64,000 nt of DNA. It comes from Dugong dugon (lineage: Eukaryota > Chordata > Mammalia > Sirenia > Dugongidae). The stretch is taken from the NCBI GenBank assembly GCA_030035585.1, contig CM057462.1, positions 140,456,734 through 140,520,733 on the forward strand, given 5' to 3'. A model generated the notes under the pieces. The model was not told where the DNA came from. It saw only the letters and a list, made by a program, of their open reading frames with translations, and searched no databases. Both the position numbers and the translations under genes were made by a program. Of this stretch, positions 12,329 to 23,993 are shown piece after piece; the first letter of the stretch is position 1, and each line of letters opens with the position of its first letter.

Positions 12329-12892
12329 AGGGAATGCTGTGCAAATACTAGCTTAAAGAAAGCTGAGGTACCTGTATTAATAGAAGACAAAATAGACTTC
12401 AGAACAAGGAATATTATCAGGGATAAGGAGGAACATAACGTTATGATAATCATTTTTTTCCAAGAAGATACAGAAATTCCTAATGTGTATGCACTTAAAA
12501 GCTGAGCTTCAAAATACAAGAAGCAAATCTGACTTAACAAAAAGAAAAAAGGAAATATCCACAATCATAGTTAGAGATTTCAACATTTATCTTTTAAAAA
12601 TTGGTCAAAGGAAGTAAATCAATAAAGATAAAGAAGACCTGAAAAAAAAAATCAATAAACTTGACCTATTTATACAACACTCCACACAAGAACAGCAGAA
12701 TAAAAATTATTTTCATGATGAAACATACATCAAAAAGTAAAAGAAATCATACAAAGGATAGTCTCAGATAATAATGGATTAATGAAAAATCAATAACACA
12801 AAGATTTCTGGACCTCTATTTTATTATTTCACACACTTATTTGCAATCCATGAGCCAAAGAAGAAGCCTCAGGGAAATTTAGAATATATATA

Positions 12893-13182
12893 AATATATA
12901 TATATATGCATGTGTGTATGTATGTGTACATATATACGTGTGTGTATATGTGTATGTATGTGTTGCTGTCGAGTTGATTCCAATTCATAGTGATGCTATA
13001 GGACAGAGTAGAACTGCCCCATAGGGTTTCTAAGGCCAAGGAGTGGCTGGTGGATTTGAACTGCCTACATTTTGGTTGGCAGCCAAGCTCTTAACCACTG
13101 AGCCACCAAGGGCTCCATACATATATACATATATATATGTGTATATACATACATGTATATATATATATATACATATATAAAC
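12893..13182 (-). mobile_element. AfroSINE embedded in a (TA/TG)n microsatellite
   Basis: The SINE is 12961-13116 on the minus strand, from tgttgctgtcgagttgattc to the complement of the gagccctggtgg-type head. TA/TG/CA repeats flank it at 12893-12960 and 13118-13182. Confidence 0.9.
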
Positions 13183-13275
13183 GAATTAAAAAGAAACAAA
13201 TTACATATTCAAATTTATGGGACACACCTAAACCAGTGCTTAGAATGAAAATTATAGCTTTAAATGCTTATATTA

Positions 13276-13654
13276 GAATAGTGTAACATATTTTTCACAA
13301 ATAACATGCCCATGTAAATAACGCACACACACATATAGTGCGTGGAAATGATGATATTAAATAAAACAGTTCTGGCATAGTGTGCTAATGCATACACTGC
13401 ACATGTCTTGTGACATTTCCAGAAGTGAATTTTGGCATCATTCACCTGTCCTCCCTTATTACAGGTGAATCATATTGTTCTCTTCATTTTCTTTCATTCT
13501 GTTCATTTCTTTAAAAATCTCCTGCTTGTGTGTGTAAAAAACAGTCCAAAAATATTACTTTTGTTGTTATTCATGCAGTAGTACTCTTTGATTTTGACTT
13601 GGCATCCCACTGCTCCATTCATGAGAAGGGCGACTGAGTTTTATCAGGAAATTA
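13276..13654. other. Intergenic, nothing recognised
   Basis: No clear repeat or gene. A short (CA)4 lies at about 13324. Confidence 0.5.
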
Positions 13655-14614
13655 CGAAAATTAATTTTTTTTTCTTCTCTCTCTTTTTTTTTATTGTTGT
13701 AATTAAATGAAGTTTACATTTCAAGTCAGTCTCCCATACAGAATTTTTTTTACATACGTTTTAATGAGATCCCAACCACTCACCCCATTCTGCGACAGCA
13801 CACTCCTCCCCTCCGCCCCCGATTCCCCATGAACACTCAACCAGCTCCTAACTCTCTCTGCCTTCCCCACTCACCTCTGGACAGAAGCCACCCCTTTGGT
13901 CTCTTATATCTACTTGTCTAAGAGACACATTTTTCATGAATATCACTTTATGTCCCACAGTCCAGTCCAAGCCCTGTCTGATGAGATGGCCTTGGAAATT
14001 GCTCCTGTTTTGGGGTGATGGAGAGACTAGGGGCCACGCTCTCTGGGACACCTCCAGTCTTAGTCAGACCATTAAGTCTGGTCTTCTTACTAGTATTTGA
14101 GTTTTACATCCAATCATTCTACTGCTCCATGAGGGACCCTCTGTTGTGTTCCCTGTCAGGACGTTGATTGGTGGTAGCCGGGCACCATCTAGTTCTTCTG
14201 GTCTCAGGCTGACGAAGTCTCTGGTTTATGTGGCCCATTCTGTCTCTTGGGCCAATACTTTCCTTGTGTCTTTGGTGTTCTTCATTCTACTTTACTCCAA
14301 GTGGTTGGGACCAATTGATGCATCTTAGATGGCCTCTTGCAAGCTCTTAAGACCCCAGACGCTACTCACCAAAGTAGGATGCAGAACATTTTCTTAACAA
14401 GGTCTGTTAAGCCAATTGAAATAGATGTCCCCTGAGAGCATGGTCAACAGTCCCTGCGTCCCTGCTACTCTATCTCTGAAAGTATCTGATTGCATTGAGG
14501 AAACTTCTTAGTTTTGGTTCAATCCAGCTGTGCTGGCTTCCCCCGTAGTGTGTGCTGTCCTTCCCTTCACCTAAGATGATTCTTATCTACTATCTAGTTA
14601 GTGACTAATTCTCA

Positions 14615-14632
14615 CCCTCCCTCCCCACCCCC
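14615..14632 (-). promoter_or_regulatory. G-quadruplex motif in L1 3'UTR
   Basis: On the minus strand there are four G runs (5, 4, 3 and 3) separated by single bases, about 50 nt after the ORF2 stop. This fits the canonical G4 pattern and the known polypurine character of L1 3'UTRs. Confidence 0.75.
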
Positions 14633-14682
14633 ATAACCATCAAAGAATGTTTTCTTCTGTGTTTAAACCTTTTCGTGAGCTG

Positions 14683-17600
14683 TTATAATAGTGATCTTAT
14701 ACAGTATTTATCCTTCTGTGCCTGACTAAATTCACTCAGCATAATAATTTCCAGCTTCCACCAAGTTATACGATGTTTCACAGCTTCATCATTGTTCTTT
14801 CTTGTTGTGTAATATTCCACTGTGTGGATATACCATAGTTTGTTTATCCGTTCGTCCATTGATGGGCACTTAGGTTGCTTCCAGCTTTTGGCTATTGTGA
14901 ACAGTGCTGCCATGAACATGGGTGTGCATGTATCTATTCATATGACGGCTCTTGTTTCTCTAGGATATATTCCCAGGAGAGGGATGGCTGGATCGTACAG
15001 TACTTCTATTTCTAACTTTTTAAGGAAGCGCCAAATCGATTTCCAAAGTGGTTGCACCATTTTACATTCCCACCAATGGTGCACAAGTGTTCCAGTCTCT
15101 CCACAACCTCTCCAGAATTTGTTATTTTGTGTTTTTTGGATTAATGCTAGCCTTGTTGGGGTGACATGATATCTCAGTGTAGTTTTGATCTGCATTTCTT
15201 TAATGGCTAATGATCGTGAGCATTTCTTCATGTGTCTGTTAGCTGCCTGAATATATTCTTTAGTGAGCTGCCTGTTCATATCCTTTGCCCATTTTTTAAT
15301 TGGGTTAATTGTCTTTTTGCTGTTGAGGTTTTGCTGTATCTTGTAGATTTTAGAGATTAAATGCTGATCAGATTTGTCGTAGCCAAAAATTTTTTTTCCC
15401 AATCTGTAGGTTGTCTTTTCACTCTTTTGGTGAAGTCTTTGGATGAACATAATTGTTTGATTTTTAGGAGCTCCCATTTATCTAGTCTCTCTTCTGGTGC
15501 TTGTGCATTGTTACTTATGGCTTGTATTGTGTTTATGCCACGTATTAAGGCTCCTAGCATTGTCCCTATTTTTTCTTCCATGATCTTTATCATTTTCGAT
15601 TTTATATTTAAGTCTTTGATCCATTTTGAGTTAGTTTTTCTACATGGTGTGAGATATGGGTCTTGTTTCAGTTTTTTTGCATGTAGATATCCAGTCCAAT
15701 TATGCCAGCACCATTTGTTAAAGAGACTGTCTTTTCCCCACTTAATGGACTTTGGGCCTTTGTCAAATATTAGCTGCTCATAGGTGAATGAGCTTATATC
15801 TGGATTCTCAACTCTGTTCCATTGGTCTATGTATCTGTTGTTGTACCAGTACCAGTCTGTCTTGACTACCATGGTAGTATAATAGGTCCTAAAATCAGGT
15901 AGTGTAAGGCCTCCCTCTTTGTTCTTCTTCTTGAGTAGTGCTTTATTTATTCTGGGCCTCTTCCCTTTCCATATGAAGTTGGTGATTTGTTTCTCCATCT
16001 CATTAAAAAATGCTACTGGAATTTGAATCAGGGTTGCATTGTATCTATAGATCGCTTTGGGTAGAATTGACATTTTCACTATGTTGAGTCTACCTATACA
16101 TGAGCAAGGTATATTTTTCCACTTATGCAAGTCTTTTTTAGTTTCTTGCAGTAGTGTCTTGTAGTTTTCTATGTAAAGATGTTTTACATCTCTGATTAGA
16201 TTTATTCCTAAGTATTGTATTTTCTTGGGAGCGATTGTAAATGGTATTGATTTGGTGATATCCTCTTCAAGGTTCTCTTTGTTGGTGTAAAGGAATCCAA
16301 TTGATTTTTGTATATTTATCTTGTATCCTGAAACTTTGCTGAAATCTTCTATTACTTACAGTAGTTTTCTTGTGGATTCCTTGGGGTTTTCCATGTATAA
16401 GATCATATCATCTGCAAATAGAGATACTTTGAATTCTTCCCTACCTATTTGGATGCCCTTTATTTCTTTTTCTAGCCTAACTGCTCTGGCTAGGACCTCC
16501 AGCACAATGTTGAATAATAGTGGTGATAAGGGGCACCCTTGTCTGGTTCCTGTTGTTAAGGGGAATGCTTTCAAAGTCTCTCCATTCAGGATGATGTTGG
16601 CTATCGGTTTTGTATAAATGCCCTTAATTATACTGAGGAATTTCCCTTCTATTCCTATTTTTTTGAGAGTTTTTATCATGAAGGGGTATTGGACTTTGTC
16701 AAATGCCTTTTCTGCATTGATTGATAAGATCATGTGGTTCTTGTCTTTTGTTTTATTTATGTGATGGATTACATTGATTGTTTTTCTAATGTTGAACCAT
16801 CCCTGCATACCTGGTATAAATCCCACTTGATCATGATGAATTTTTTTTTTTTATATATTGCTGAATTCTACTGGCTAAAATTTTGTTGAGGATTTTTGTG
16901 TCAATGTTCATAAGGAATATTGGTCTGTAGTTTTCATTTTTTTGGAGCGTCTTTACCTCGTTTTGGTTTTAGGGTTATGCTGGCTTCATAGAATGAGTTT
17001 GGGAGTATTTCATCCTTTTCTATGCTCTGAAATGCATTTAGTAGTAGTGGTGTTATCTCTTCTCTGTAAGTTTGGTAGAATTCTCCATTGAAGCCATCTG
17101 AGCCAGGGTTTTTTTTGTTGGGAGTTTTTTAATTACCTTTTCAATCTCTTATTTTGTTACGGGTTTATTTAGTTGTTCTATGTCTGTTTGTGTTAGTTTA
17201 GGTAGGTAGTGAGTTTCTAGAAATTTGCCCATTTCCTCTAGGTTTTCATATTTGTTAGAGTACAATTTTTCATAGTATTCTGCTTTGATTCTTTTAATTT
17301 CATTTGGGTCTGTTGTGATATCACCCATCTCATTTCTTATATGGGTTATCTGCTTCCTCTCTTGTTTTTCTTTTGTGAGTTTGGCCAATGGTTTATCAAT
17401 TTTGTTGATCTTTTCGAAGAACCAGCTTTTGGACTTGTTCATTCTTTCAGTTGTTTTTCTATTCTCTATTTCATTTAATTCTACTCTAATTCTTATTATT
17501 TCCTTCCTTCTGGCACCTGTAGGCTTCTTTGCTGCCCTCTTTATACTTGTTCCAGTTGTAGGGTTAATGCTTTGATTATGAGTCTTTCTTGTTTTTGGAA

Positions 17601-18514
17601 GTGTGTATTTATTGCTATAAACTGACCTCTGAGCACTGCTTTTGCTGTGTCCCAAAGGTTCTGGTAGGATGTGTTTTCATTCTTGTTTGATTCCATGAAT
17701 TTCTTTATTCCATCCTTAATTTCTTCTATAACCCAGTAGTTTTTGAGCAAGGTGTTGTTCAGTTTCCATGTTTTTGATTTTTTTTTCCTTGCTTTTTGTG
17801 TTGTTGATTTCCACTTTTATGGCTTTATGCTCAGAAAAGATGCTTTGTAGTATTTCGATGTTTTGGATTTTGTTAAGGCTTGCTTTATGGTCTAATATGT
17901 GGTCTGTTCTGGAGAATGTTCCATGTGCATTGGAAAAGAAAGTATATTTGGCTGCTGTTGAGTGCAGTGTTCAGTATAGGTTTATGAGATCAAGTTGGTT
18001 GATTGTAGCACTTAGCTCTTCTGTGTCTTTGTTGAGCTACTTTCTAGACGTTCTGTCTTTCACTGAAAGTGGTGTGTTGAAGTCTCCTACTACTATTGTG
18101 GAGCTGTCTATCTCTCTCTTCAGAGACTTTATAGTTTGTTTTATGTATTTTGGAGCCCTGTTATTGGGTGCATATTTATTATAGTTATGTCCTCCTGGGT
18201 GTATTGACCCTTTAATCATTATATAGTGCCCTTCCTTATCTTTTGTGGTGGATTTTACTTTAAAGTCTATTTTGTCAGAGATTAATATTGCCACTCCTGC
18301 TCTTTTTTTAGTGTTGTTCACTTGATATATTTTTTTCCATCCTTTGAGTTTTAGCCAGTTTGTGTCTTTAAGTCTAAGGTGCATCTCTTGTAGGCAGCAT
18401 ATAGATGGATCATGCTTTTTTTATCCAATCTGTCACTCTCCGTCTCTTTATTGGTGCATTAAGTCCGTTTATATTCAGCGTAATTATTGATAGGTATGAG
18501 TTTAGTGCTGTCAT
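14683..18514 (-). pseudogene. L1 ORF2 (endonuclease-reverse transcriptase), full span, frameshifted
   Basis: In a live element this protein nicks DNA and reverse-transcribes L1 RNA at the cut. The start is the ATG at 18514-18512 (MTALNSYLSI, then LNINGLNAPI), matching the usual ORF2 N-terminus; the stop is at 14683. Domains in order: AP-like endonuclease (CCLQE near 18390; VGDFNTPL near 18080), reverse transcriptase ([14 protein letters not shown] near 16800; catalytic FADD at 16418-16407), then the C-terminal Cys-rich segment ([10 protein letters not shown] near 15110). The span is 3832 bp, about 1277 codons, normal for L1. Breaks include an extra A after WIKK near 18420 and several later frameshifts, leaving open segments of 115, 168, 156, 257, 179 and 78 codons. 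The first Cys of the CX3CX7HX4C motif is Phe. Not functional as it stands. Confidence 0.92.
16407..16418 (-). other. Reverse-transcriptase catalytic FADD motif
   Basis: Encodes Phe-Ala-Asp-Asp within [10 protein letters not shown], the metal-binding core of LINE reverse transcriptases. It is intact here, unlike in the L1 at 24.7-33.4 kb. Confidence 0.95.
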
Positions 18515-18953
18515 CCTAATAACTCTTTTTGTGTGTTGTTCACAGTTTCTTTGTTCTCCTCAATTTTCTGTGCTGAGTCTTTTTTCTTTATGTATTTTTT
18601 TCATCTTTGTTGTAGATTTTTTGTTTGCTGGGTCTTTATGTTTTACTACTGTTTTATTTTGATTTGTAGCATTGTTATATTCCTTTGTGGTTACCTTAAT
18701 ATTTACCCCTAATTTTCTAAGTTTATACCAGTCTTTTATTACTTTGTATCACCTTAACTTCCCCTCCATATAGAAAATCAGTGTCTCTATTTTTTAAGTC
18801 CCTCTTTTTTTGTTTTAATATTATCCTTTTTTACATATTGATATGTTTCCCTATTTTCAATGTTTTAGCTTTGATGTAATTTCGATTTCCGTATCTGAGT
18901 CAATATCTGTTTCCTCTGTCTTGTGTTCTAGTCTTGCGTTTTAGCTGGTGTTA

Positions 18954-19963
18954 TTAATTATCTAACCTTAGGACTCCCTTTAGTATTTCTTGTAATTTTG
19001 GTTTCGTTTCTGCAAATTCCCTGAACTTCTGTTTATCTGGAAATGCCCTAATTTCACCATCATATTTGAGAGACAGTTTTGCTGGATATATAACTCTTGG
19101 CTGACAGTTGTTTTCCTTCTAGGCTTTAAATATGTCATCCCATTGTCTTCTAGCCTGCATGGTTTCTGCTGAGTAGTCTGAACTTATTCTAACTGACTCT
19201 CCTTTGTAGATGACTTTTCTTTTATCCCTAGCTGCTCTTGAAATTCTCTCTTTATATTTGATTTTAGTAAGTTTGATTATAATATTTCTTGGTGACTTTC
19301 TTTTGGGATCTACTTTATGTGGGGTTTGATGAGCATCTTCTCATCTTTCATGATATCAGTGAAGTTTTCTGTCAACAAATTTTCAACAATTTTCTCTGTA
19401 TTTTCTGTTATCCCCCTCCCCCCACCCTGTTCTGGTTCTCCAATCACTCTTAGATTATTTCTCTTGATAGAGTCCCACATGACTCTTAGAGTGTCTTCAT
19501 TCTTTTTAATTCTTTTATCTGATTTTTCCTCAAATAAGTTGGCATCAAGAGCTCTATCTTCAATGTCACTAATTCTAACTTCTACTGCCTCAATTCTGCT
19601 CCTATGACTTTCTACTGAGTTGTCTAATTCTGAAATTTTATTGTTAATCTTCCAGATTTCTGATTGCTGTCTCTCTATGGATTCTTGCAGCCTATTAAAT
19701 TTGGCATTATGTTCTTGAATAACTTTTTTAAGTTCCACTACTACTGTGTCTGTATGTTGCCTGGCTGTTTCTGCATTCTGTAGAATTTCCTTTCTTATTT
19801 CTAGAAGAGTTCTGTATATTAATCTTTTGTATTCTGTCTCTGGTAATTCCAAGAAGTTCTCTTCCTCCAGAGAATTTATTGATTCTTTATTTTGGGAGCT
19901 TGCTGAAGCCATCATGGACTGCCTCTTTATGTGACTTGATATTGACTGTTGTCTCCAAGCCAT
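18954..19963 (-). pseudogene. L1 ORF1 (RNA-binding trimeric protein), one frameshift and one stop
   Basis: ORF1 protein coats L1 RNA as a coiled-coil trimer. The first 217 codons (19963-19313) are open from MAWRQQSISS. Residues ~45-165 are a heptad-rich coiled coil (IRKEIL, IQEHNAKFN, IWKINNKISELDN). The RRM starts near residue 168 with NNLRVIGEPE. A frameshift near 19345 moves the remainder to another frame, where PKRKSPRNIIIKLT and the C-terminal domain (MQARRQWDDIFKA) continue. A TAG at 19121-19119 interrupts it before KENNCQPRVIYPAKLS. It ends with TAA at 18956-18954. The total ~336 codons match the normal ORF1 length. It precedes ORF2 by ~440 bp. Confidence 0.9.
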
Positions 19964-20842
19964 GAATAATTTATTATAATTTTATTTTGTGTTTGCTTAG
20001 TGATACCTAGCTTCTTATTTTGTTTTGTTTTGATATGCCCAAATAGGCTGTTCGTGTGCACTAGTTTGATTTTTGACACTTTTGATCTCTAATGTCCTGT
20101 CGCCAGGTAGTTAGTTCTATAATTAAGTATGTGTATACAGGAGACCGTTTAATTTTCCTATATGGGGTCAGCTCGGGTGTTCAGGCAGTTGGTCACCAAG
20201 TGTGTGATGCAGGCTCTCACCCCCAGTCCTAGAGAGGCATGGGTGATTGGTGAAGGCACTGGACTCTGGCCGTGGTAGGGGATCATGAGCTAGCCAGACA
20301 GGGGGCTGATGGGTGCCCCAGCGAGTCTGAAAGGAAAGCGTGACCCTGTTCTCTAGGGTGAGTAGGTAGGTGAGTTTTGCAGCTGGGCTAAGAGCACCCC
20401 ACTCTGTTGGCTGTAAAGACTCAAAGGCACCACTTTTTCTTGAACTCCTGCAGCAGGTGACTAGGCACTTTAGGAGCTACCGCCAGCACTGAAGATCCTG
20501 CCGCAGATCGATAAAAGTGCTTACTTAAGGGGCAGGGCTGCTTCGAGGGTCACAAAGCTGCCCATTCACAACTGAAGCAGTTGAAGTTAAACTTCAGATG
20601 TTTGCTCTGTTGTACTGTGGCAGTGAGGGCTAACACTGTTGAGATGGGTCCCCACAAGTCTATACAGGGGTGTAAGGCAGTCAGAGTCTGTGGACCCCTG
20701 ATTTCTGTGACCAGCAAAGGAGCTGTGCCAACCCTGTGATCCTGGCCTAGGGGAGCCAGCAGCTTATTTGTTCCCTCTCCAAGGCCAGGAGACTGGGTCA
20801 GGGCACCTTTTGGGGTATACCTCTGGCCCAGCATACTCCCAT

Positions 20843-21000
20843 TGCAGAGCAAGGAGAGAGGAGTAAAAGGAAGAGAAGGTTTTTCCCAAATCCAGTGCAG
20901 AGTGCAGAGGGAGGAGGTAAAAGGGAGAGAGATTTTTCCCAAGTCTGATGCAAAGCATGGAGGGAAGAGGTAAAAGGGAGAGAGGTTTTTCTCAAATGGG
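20843..21000 (-). repeat. Three 53-bp tandem units in the L1 5'UTR
   Basis: Units at 20843-20895, 20896-20948 and 20949-21000. On the plus strand each begins tgcaragc or tgcagagtg, contains ggtaaaagg-type sequence and ends near gtttttcycaaat. A unit of 53 is not a multiple of 3, so each unit reads in a different frame. Confidence 0.85.
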
Positions 21001-21378
21001 CTTTTTTTCTTTTATTGCCACTAAAGGGTGCATGCATGTACTTATCCTAGCCTCTTGGGAGCTGCGTTTCACTGGTTCAGAGTGTCCACGCAGAATCTCT
21101 GCTGCCCTGTCTCTCTCGATGTGGAAACTGTTTCCTGAGCATGCGCAGAGCACAGCTGTTTGACTGCTTCACCACGGACCCACGTGGCTGTGGCTCTGCA
21201 TTTTCGCTGCCGGGGCTCTAGCCCTCCTCACCTCTTCCAAACGGTCTTCCTCTCCCGTATCACTCAGATGGATTTCTTAGCCTTGCCTTGTTCAGGGCTG
21301 TCAGATGTTCACATGGAATCAAATCACTTTTTTTCCAGGTCTTTGTTGTAAGAGGGACACAGGAAGCGTCTAACTACT

Positions 21379-21388
21379 CCGCCATGTT
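21379..21388 (-). promoter_or_regulatory. YY1-type site at L1 5' end
   Basis: Sense-strand AACATGGCGG within about 25 bp of the element's first base. In human L1 a YY1 site (AAGATGGC) at the same place positions transcription starts. Function here is inferred by analogy. Confidence 0.6.
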
Positions 21389-21413
21389 GACCACACCTCA
21401 AAAATTAAATTTT

Positions 21414-21754
21414 GTATGTCACTTTTGATATACTGGTAAATTCTTTTGGCTTAAATTTCAAGTAACATAAAATCAATACCTACGTTAAGTGAAGCTTCCA
21501 TGTGATCGGAAATAGAAATTGAAGTCAGCGATATATTTTTAAAAAAATTTTGCAGAGTTCCCTTATGAAAATAGCAAGTGGTAGGCGGTGGTGTGGATTG
21601 CACGGTTTCCAAAAAATGTACAATGCACCAAATATTTGAGAAAAAAATATGAAAATCTTCTAATGGATTATCCTTTCCCCTATAGTCAATTATCAAGACA
21701 GAAGACAATAATTTTTTAAGGATAAAATTAGGTCACGTTACATATTTGGTTCTC
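21414..21754. other. Intergenic, nothing recognised
   Basis: No gene or repeat recognised between the L1 and the L2 relic. Confidence 0.5.
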
Positions 21755-22060
21755 ATCTCACACAGAATGAAATCCAAAATACTTACATAGACAGCTGTCA
21801 AGGCTACGTATGATATGACCCTCTGACCTAATTTCCTCTTACCATGGACTAGTATTTCAGCCACACTAGCTCTTCCTCAAAAACAACAGAATACTCCTAC
21901 CTGCAGTTCTTTGCAATCATTTCTACTGTGGCAGTAGTATTCTGCTTTTGATAAACATATGCCTGAAACTCTCACTTTATTAAGGCCCTCCACGTCACTT
22001 TATTAGAGAGCGTTCTCTAACCACCCTATGTAAAATTCCACTCCCTCTACTTTCAGTAAC
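21755..22060 (+). mobile_element. L2 LINE relic
   Basis: Reads in L2 sense order: aaggctacgtatgatatgac, ccctctgacctaatttcctc, cagccacactagctcttcct, ctgcagttctttgcaatcat, then ttctctaaccaccctatgt. Typical diverged mammalian L2 3' region. Confidence 0.8.
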
Positions 22061-22560
22061 TACAGTGGTATAACAAATGTAAGTGCCTCAAAAACAATGA
22101 AAGCTTATATTTTGCTCACTTATAATGAGCATGTAAGTATGTCATTAGTATGACTCCTCCACATCAGAGTGTCTGACTGAGTGAGTACACCCAGGGTACC
22201 ATTTTCAAAATATTGCTTTAAAGTTTTATGTGGTCATCTCCATCCCCGCTAGCCAGAAATTTAAAAAAACAGCATGAAAAGAGCAAGAGCATAGCATGTG
22301 TTGTTTTATTTGTTTTTTTATGGGCCAAAACCTGCGAGTAGTGCACATAATTTCTGCTCACATTGCACTGATTGAAACTCAGTCACAGGCCTGTACTTTA
22401 CCTTAAGGAAGGCTAGATGTAGTCTAGCTATGTGCTCGGGTAAAAGAAGACAAAGTGAATTTTGGTAAAATATTAGGAGTCTCTGACTCATTTGTTATCA
22501 TAACGTTTATTAGCTCCTCTGTACTAAAGCATTTATTTGTTTTTTTCTTCTTGTCTAGTC
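22061..22560. mobile_element. Possible ancient mammalian repeat, family not determined
   Basis: The words gcacataatttctgctcacat, actgattgaaactcagtcac and ggctagatgtagtctagct look like a dispersed mammalian repeat. I cannot name it or fix strand and ends. Confidence 0.35.
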
Positions 22561-22884
22561 TAAATAGAATGTAAGGATCAAGAAAACAGACACTGCGTGT
22601 ATTTCCTTATACTGAGAAACAACCATAAATGCTTTATTGTATTCACATTTAGATACTAAAATAGGTTTATTGAAGCCTTCAGAATGAAATTATGGAAATA
22701 TTAAATGAAAGTGAGCATAATCAATAGCTTTACAGATCTATTACAAAATCTTAGTGGGAAACAGAAGGTGAATGACAAAATAATTCTGAGGCAAGTTGGA
22801 TATATTCTAGCGTTTATATTTCTTACTAATGAGCACTGATGACAAGAGTTATAGATCTTCATCCAATGTGTAGATTCTACATAA
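22561..22884. other. Intergenic, nothing recognised
   Basis: No gene or repeat recognised. Confidence 0.5.
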
Positions 22885-23035
22885 ACTTCCTGCTGTTGTT
22901 GTTGTTAGGTGTCATCAATTCGGCTCCAACTCATAGTGACCTGTGTACAACAGAACGAAACACTGCCCAGTCCTGCACCATCCTCACAACTGTTGATATG
23001 CTTGAGCCCATTGTTGTAGACACTGTGTAAATCCA
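22885..23035 (-). mobile_element. RTE (BovB-type) LINE, 3'-end fragment
   Basis: Read on the plus strand it starts with TTG repeats, then taggtgtcatcaattcggct, acaacagaacgaaacactgc and gcttgagcccattgttgtag. It matches the 3'-terminal part of the longer RTE copy at 61.2 kb. The first ~45 bp also resemble the AfroSINE tail. Confidence 0.85.
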
Positions 23036-23993
23036 TCCTGCTATTTACTCTCAAATATTTATAATCACAAAAAACAATTCCAAAGAAATCTTTCAATCAG
23101 AAATAAAGTCACTATGAATGTCCTTGGTAGTAAAAATTCAGGCTTTCGACAATAAGGATAGTCCTCCAAAACTCTCCCTACAACATTAGAAAAAATTAAG
23201 TAGCATTTCCAGTTGGCAGCAAGAAGCTATGAAAGGCAAGCAAGGAAGGGAAGAATGGAAGTTGTATGAAGTCAATTACACAAATAACAAGGTTAAAAAA
23301 AAGTCCATTTTGTATTAAATTAGTATAATAGAGAATATGGTCTTTACAAGAGCAACCATATAACAAAAGAAAATTGAAAAATTTCAGAGAGACTAGCCTT
23401 AGCAGGTGTCCAAGGTATATAATGCAAAGTGGTAGATGGTAAAGAACAGATTACATGGAAAAGAGACAGTAGGGGATTAAAACTGAGAAACCACAGCAGT
23501 ACCTTGCTACTGCCTTTCCAAGTGACATTAAAAATGCATATATACCTTGATAGAGTGTCCTGCTTGCATTGTAGGGTAACAGGAGTAAATGCTTTTTCCT
23601 GCTGGTATCACTAAAATTCTATATACACTCTTATGCAATCTTATTTATCTGATTTGGGAAGAAATCTCCAAATAAAATTGCAGTGTTTTTAACAAGCAAG
23701 GAATATACAAAGTTGAAATAGAATTACATTAAACAAAGTACATTTCTTTTTTCTTGTTAGTGATAAAAGCTTACAGGCACATATGCAATTACAGTAAAAC
23801 TGAAAGTATGAATTTATATGATATTTCATAACATCCTAACAGCAAAACATGTTTCTTCAAAATTGTAAGTCTTATGTTTATTTCCAGAATGGATCTATAT
23901 TCTTATTGTGTGTTGCTGAAGATTTGCAGAATGCTATTGAGTCTTGTGCTCTTCCAAATGATTACACACCACTGTCCACTACGTTTCAGACAT
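23036..23993. other. Intergenic, nothing recognised
   Basis: AT-rich, no gene or named repeat recognised. Confidence 0.5.

Larger units (their letters stand above)
11632..13275 (+). mobile_element. Ancient L1 relic (ORF1 to ORF2 endonuclease region)
   Basis: Degenerate L1 with recognisable nucleotide landmarks of the ORF2 endonuclease domain: tatatgctgtctacaa, then aatgtgtatgcac, then agagatttcaacattta (the GDFN region), and later taaaccagtgcttagaatg. It is interrupted by microsatellites and by a SINE at 12961-13116. No frame stays open. A 17-G run lies at 12312-12328. Confidence 0.75.
19964..21399 (-). promoter_or_regulatory. L1 group A 5'UTR / internal promoter region
   Basis: About 1.4 kb, more GC-rich than its surroundings, upstream of ORF1. 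It holds an array of three ~53-bp units (20843-21000) and a YY1-type site at the extreme 5' end. L1 5'UTRs carry an internal RNA polymerase II promoter; that role here is by family. Short Leu/Pro-rich frames inside it come from the repeat units and I do not treat them as genes. Confidence 0.8.
13655..21413 (-). mobile_element. Full-length L1 LINE (group A), minus strand
   Basis: About 7.7 kb. In sense order: 5'UTR 21399-19964, ORF1 19963-18954, ORF2 18514-14683, 3'UTR 14682 to about 13690, with the poly(A) appearing as T runs near 13685. The flanks carry similar AT-rich words (gaaaattaattttt at ~13656, aaaaattaaatttt at 21400-21413), a plausible target-site duplication with a mismatch. The ORF spans have the usual L1 lengths (~336 and ~1277 codons), which implies little net indel. 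Frameshifts and stops make it non-autonomous. Confidence 0.93.

Noticed and set aside
12312-12332. G17 run as a G-quadruplex regulatory site
   Set aside because: An uninterrupted homopolymer inside a dead L1, more likely replication slippage; length may be an assembly artefact.
15361-18662. Long plus-strand frames across 15.4-18.7 kb
   Set aside because: Antisense shadows of L1 ORF2 on the minus strand.
20550-21037. Overlapping Leu/Pro-rich frames of 64-130 codons in the L1 5'UTR (an ORF0-like candidate)
   Set aside because: They arise from the 53-bp repeat units read in successive frames, show no conserved start context and match nothing known.
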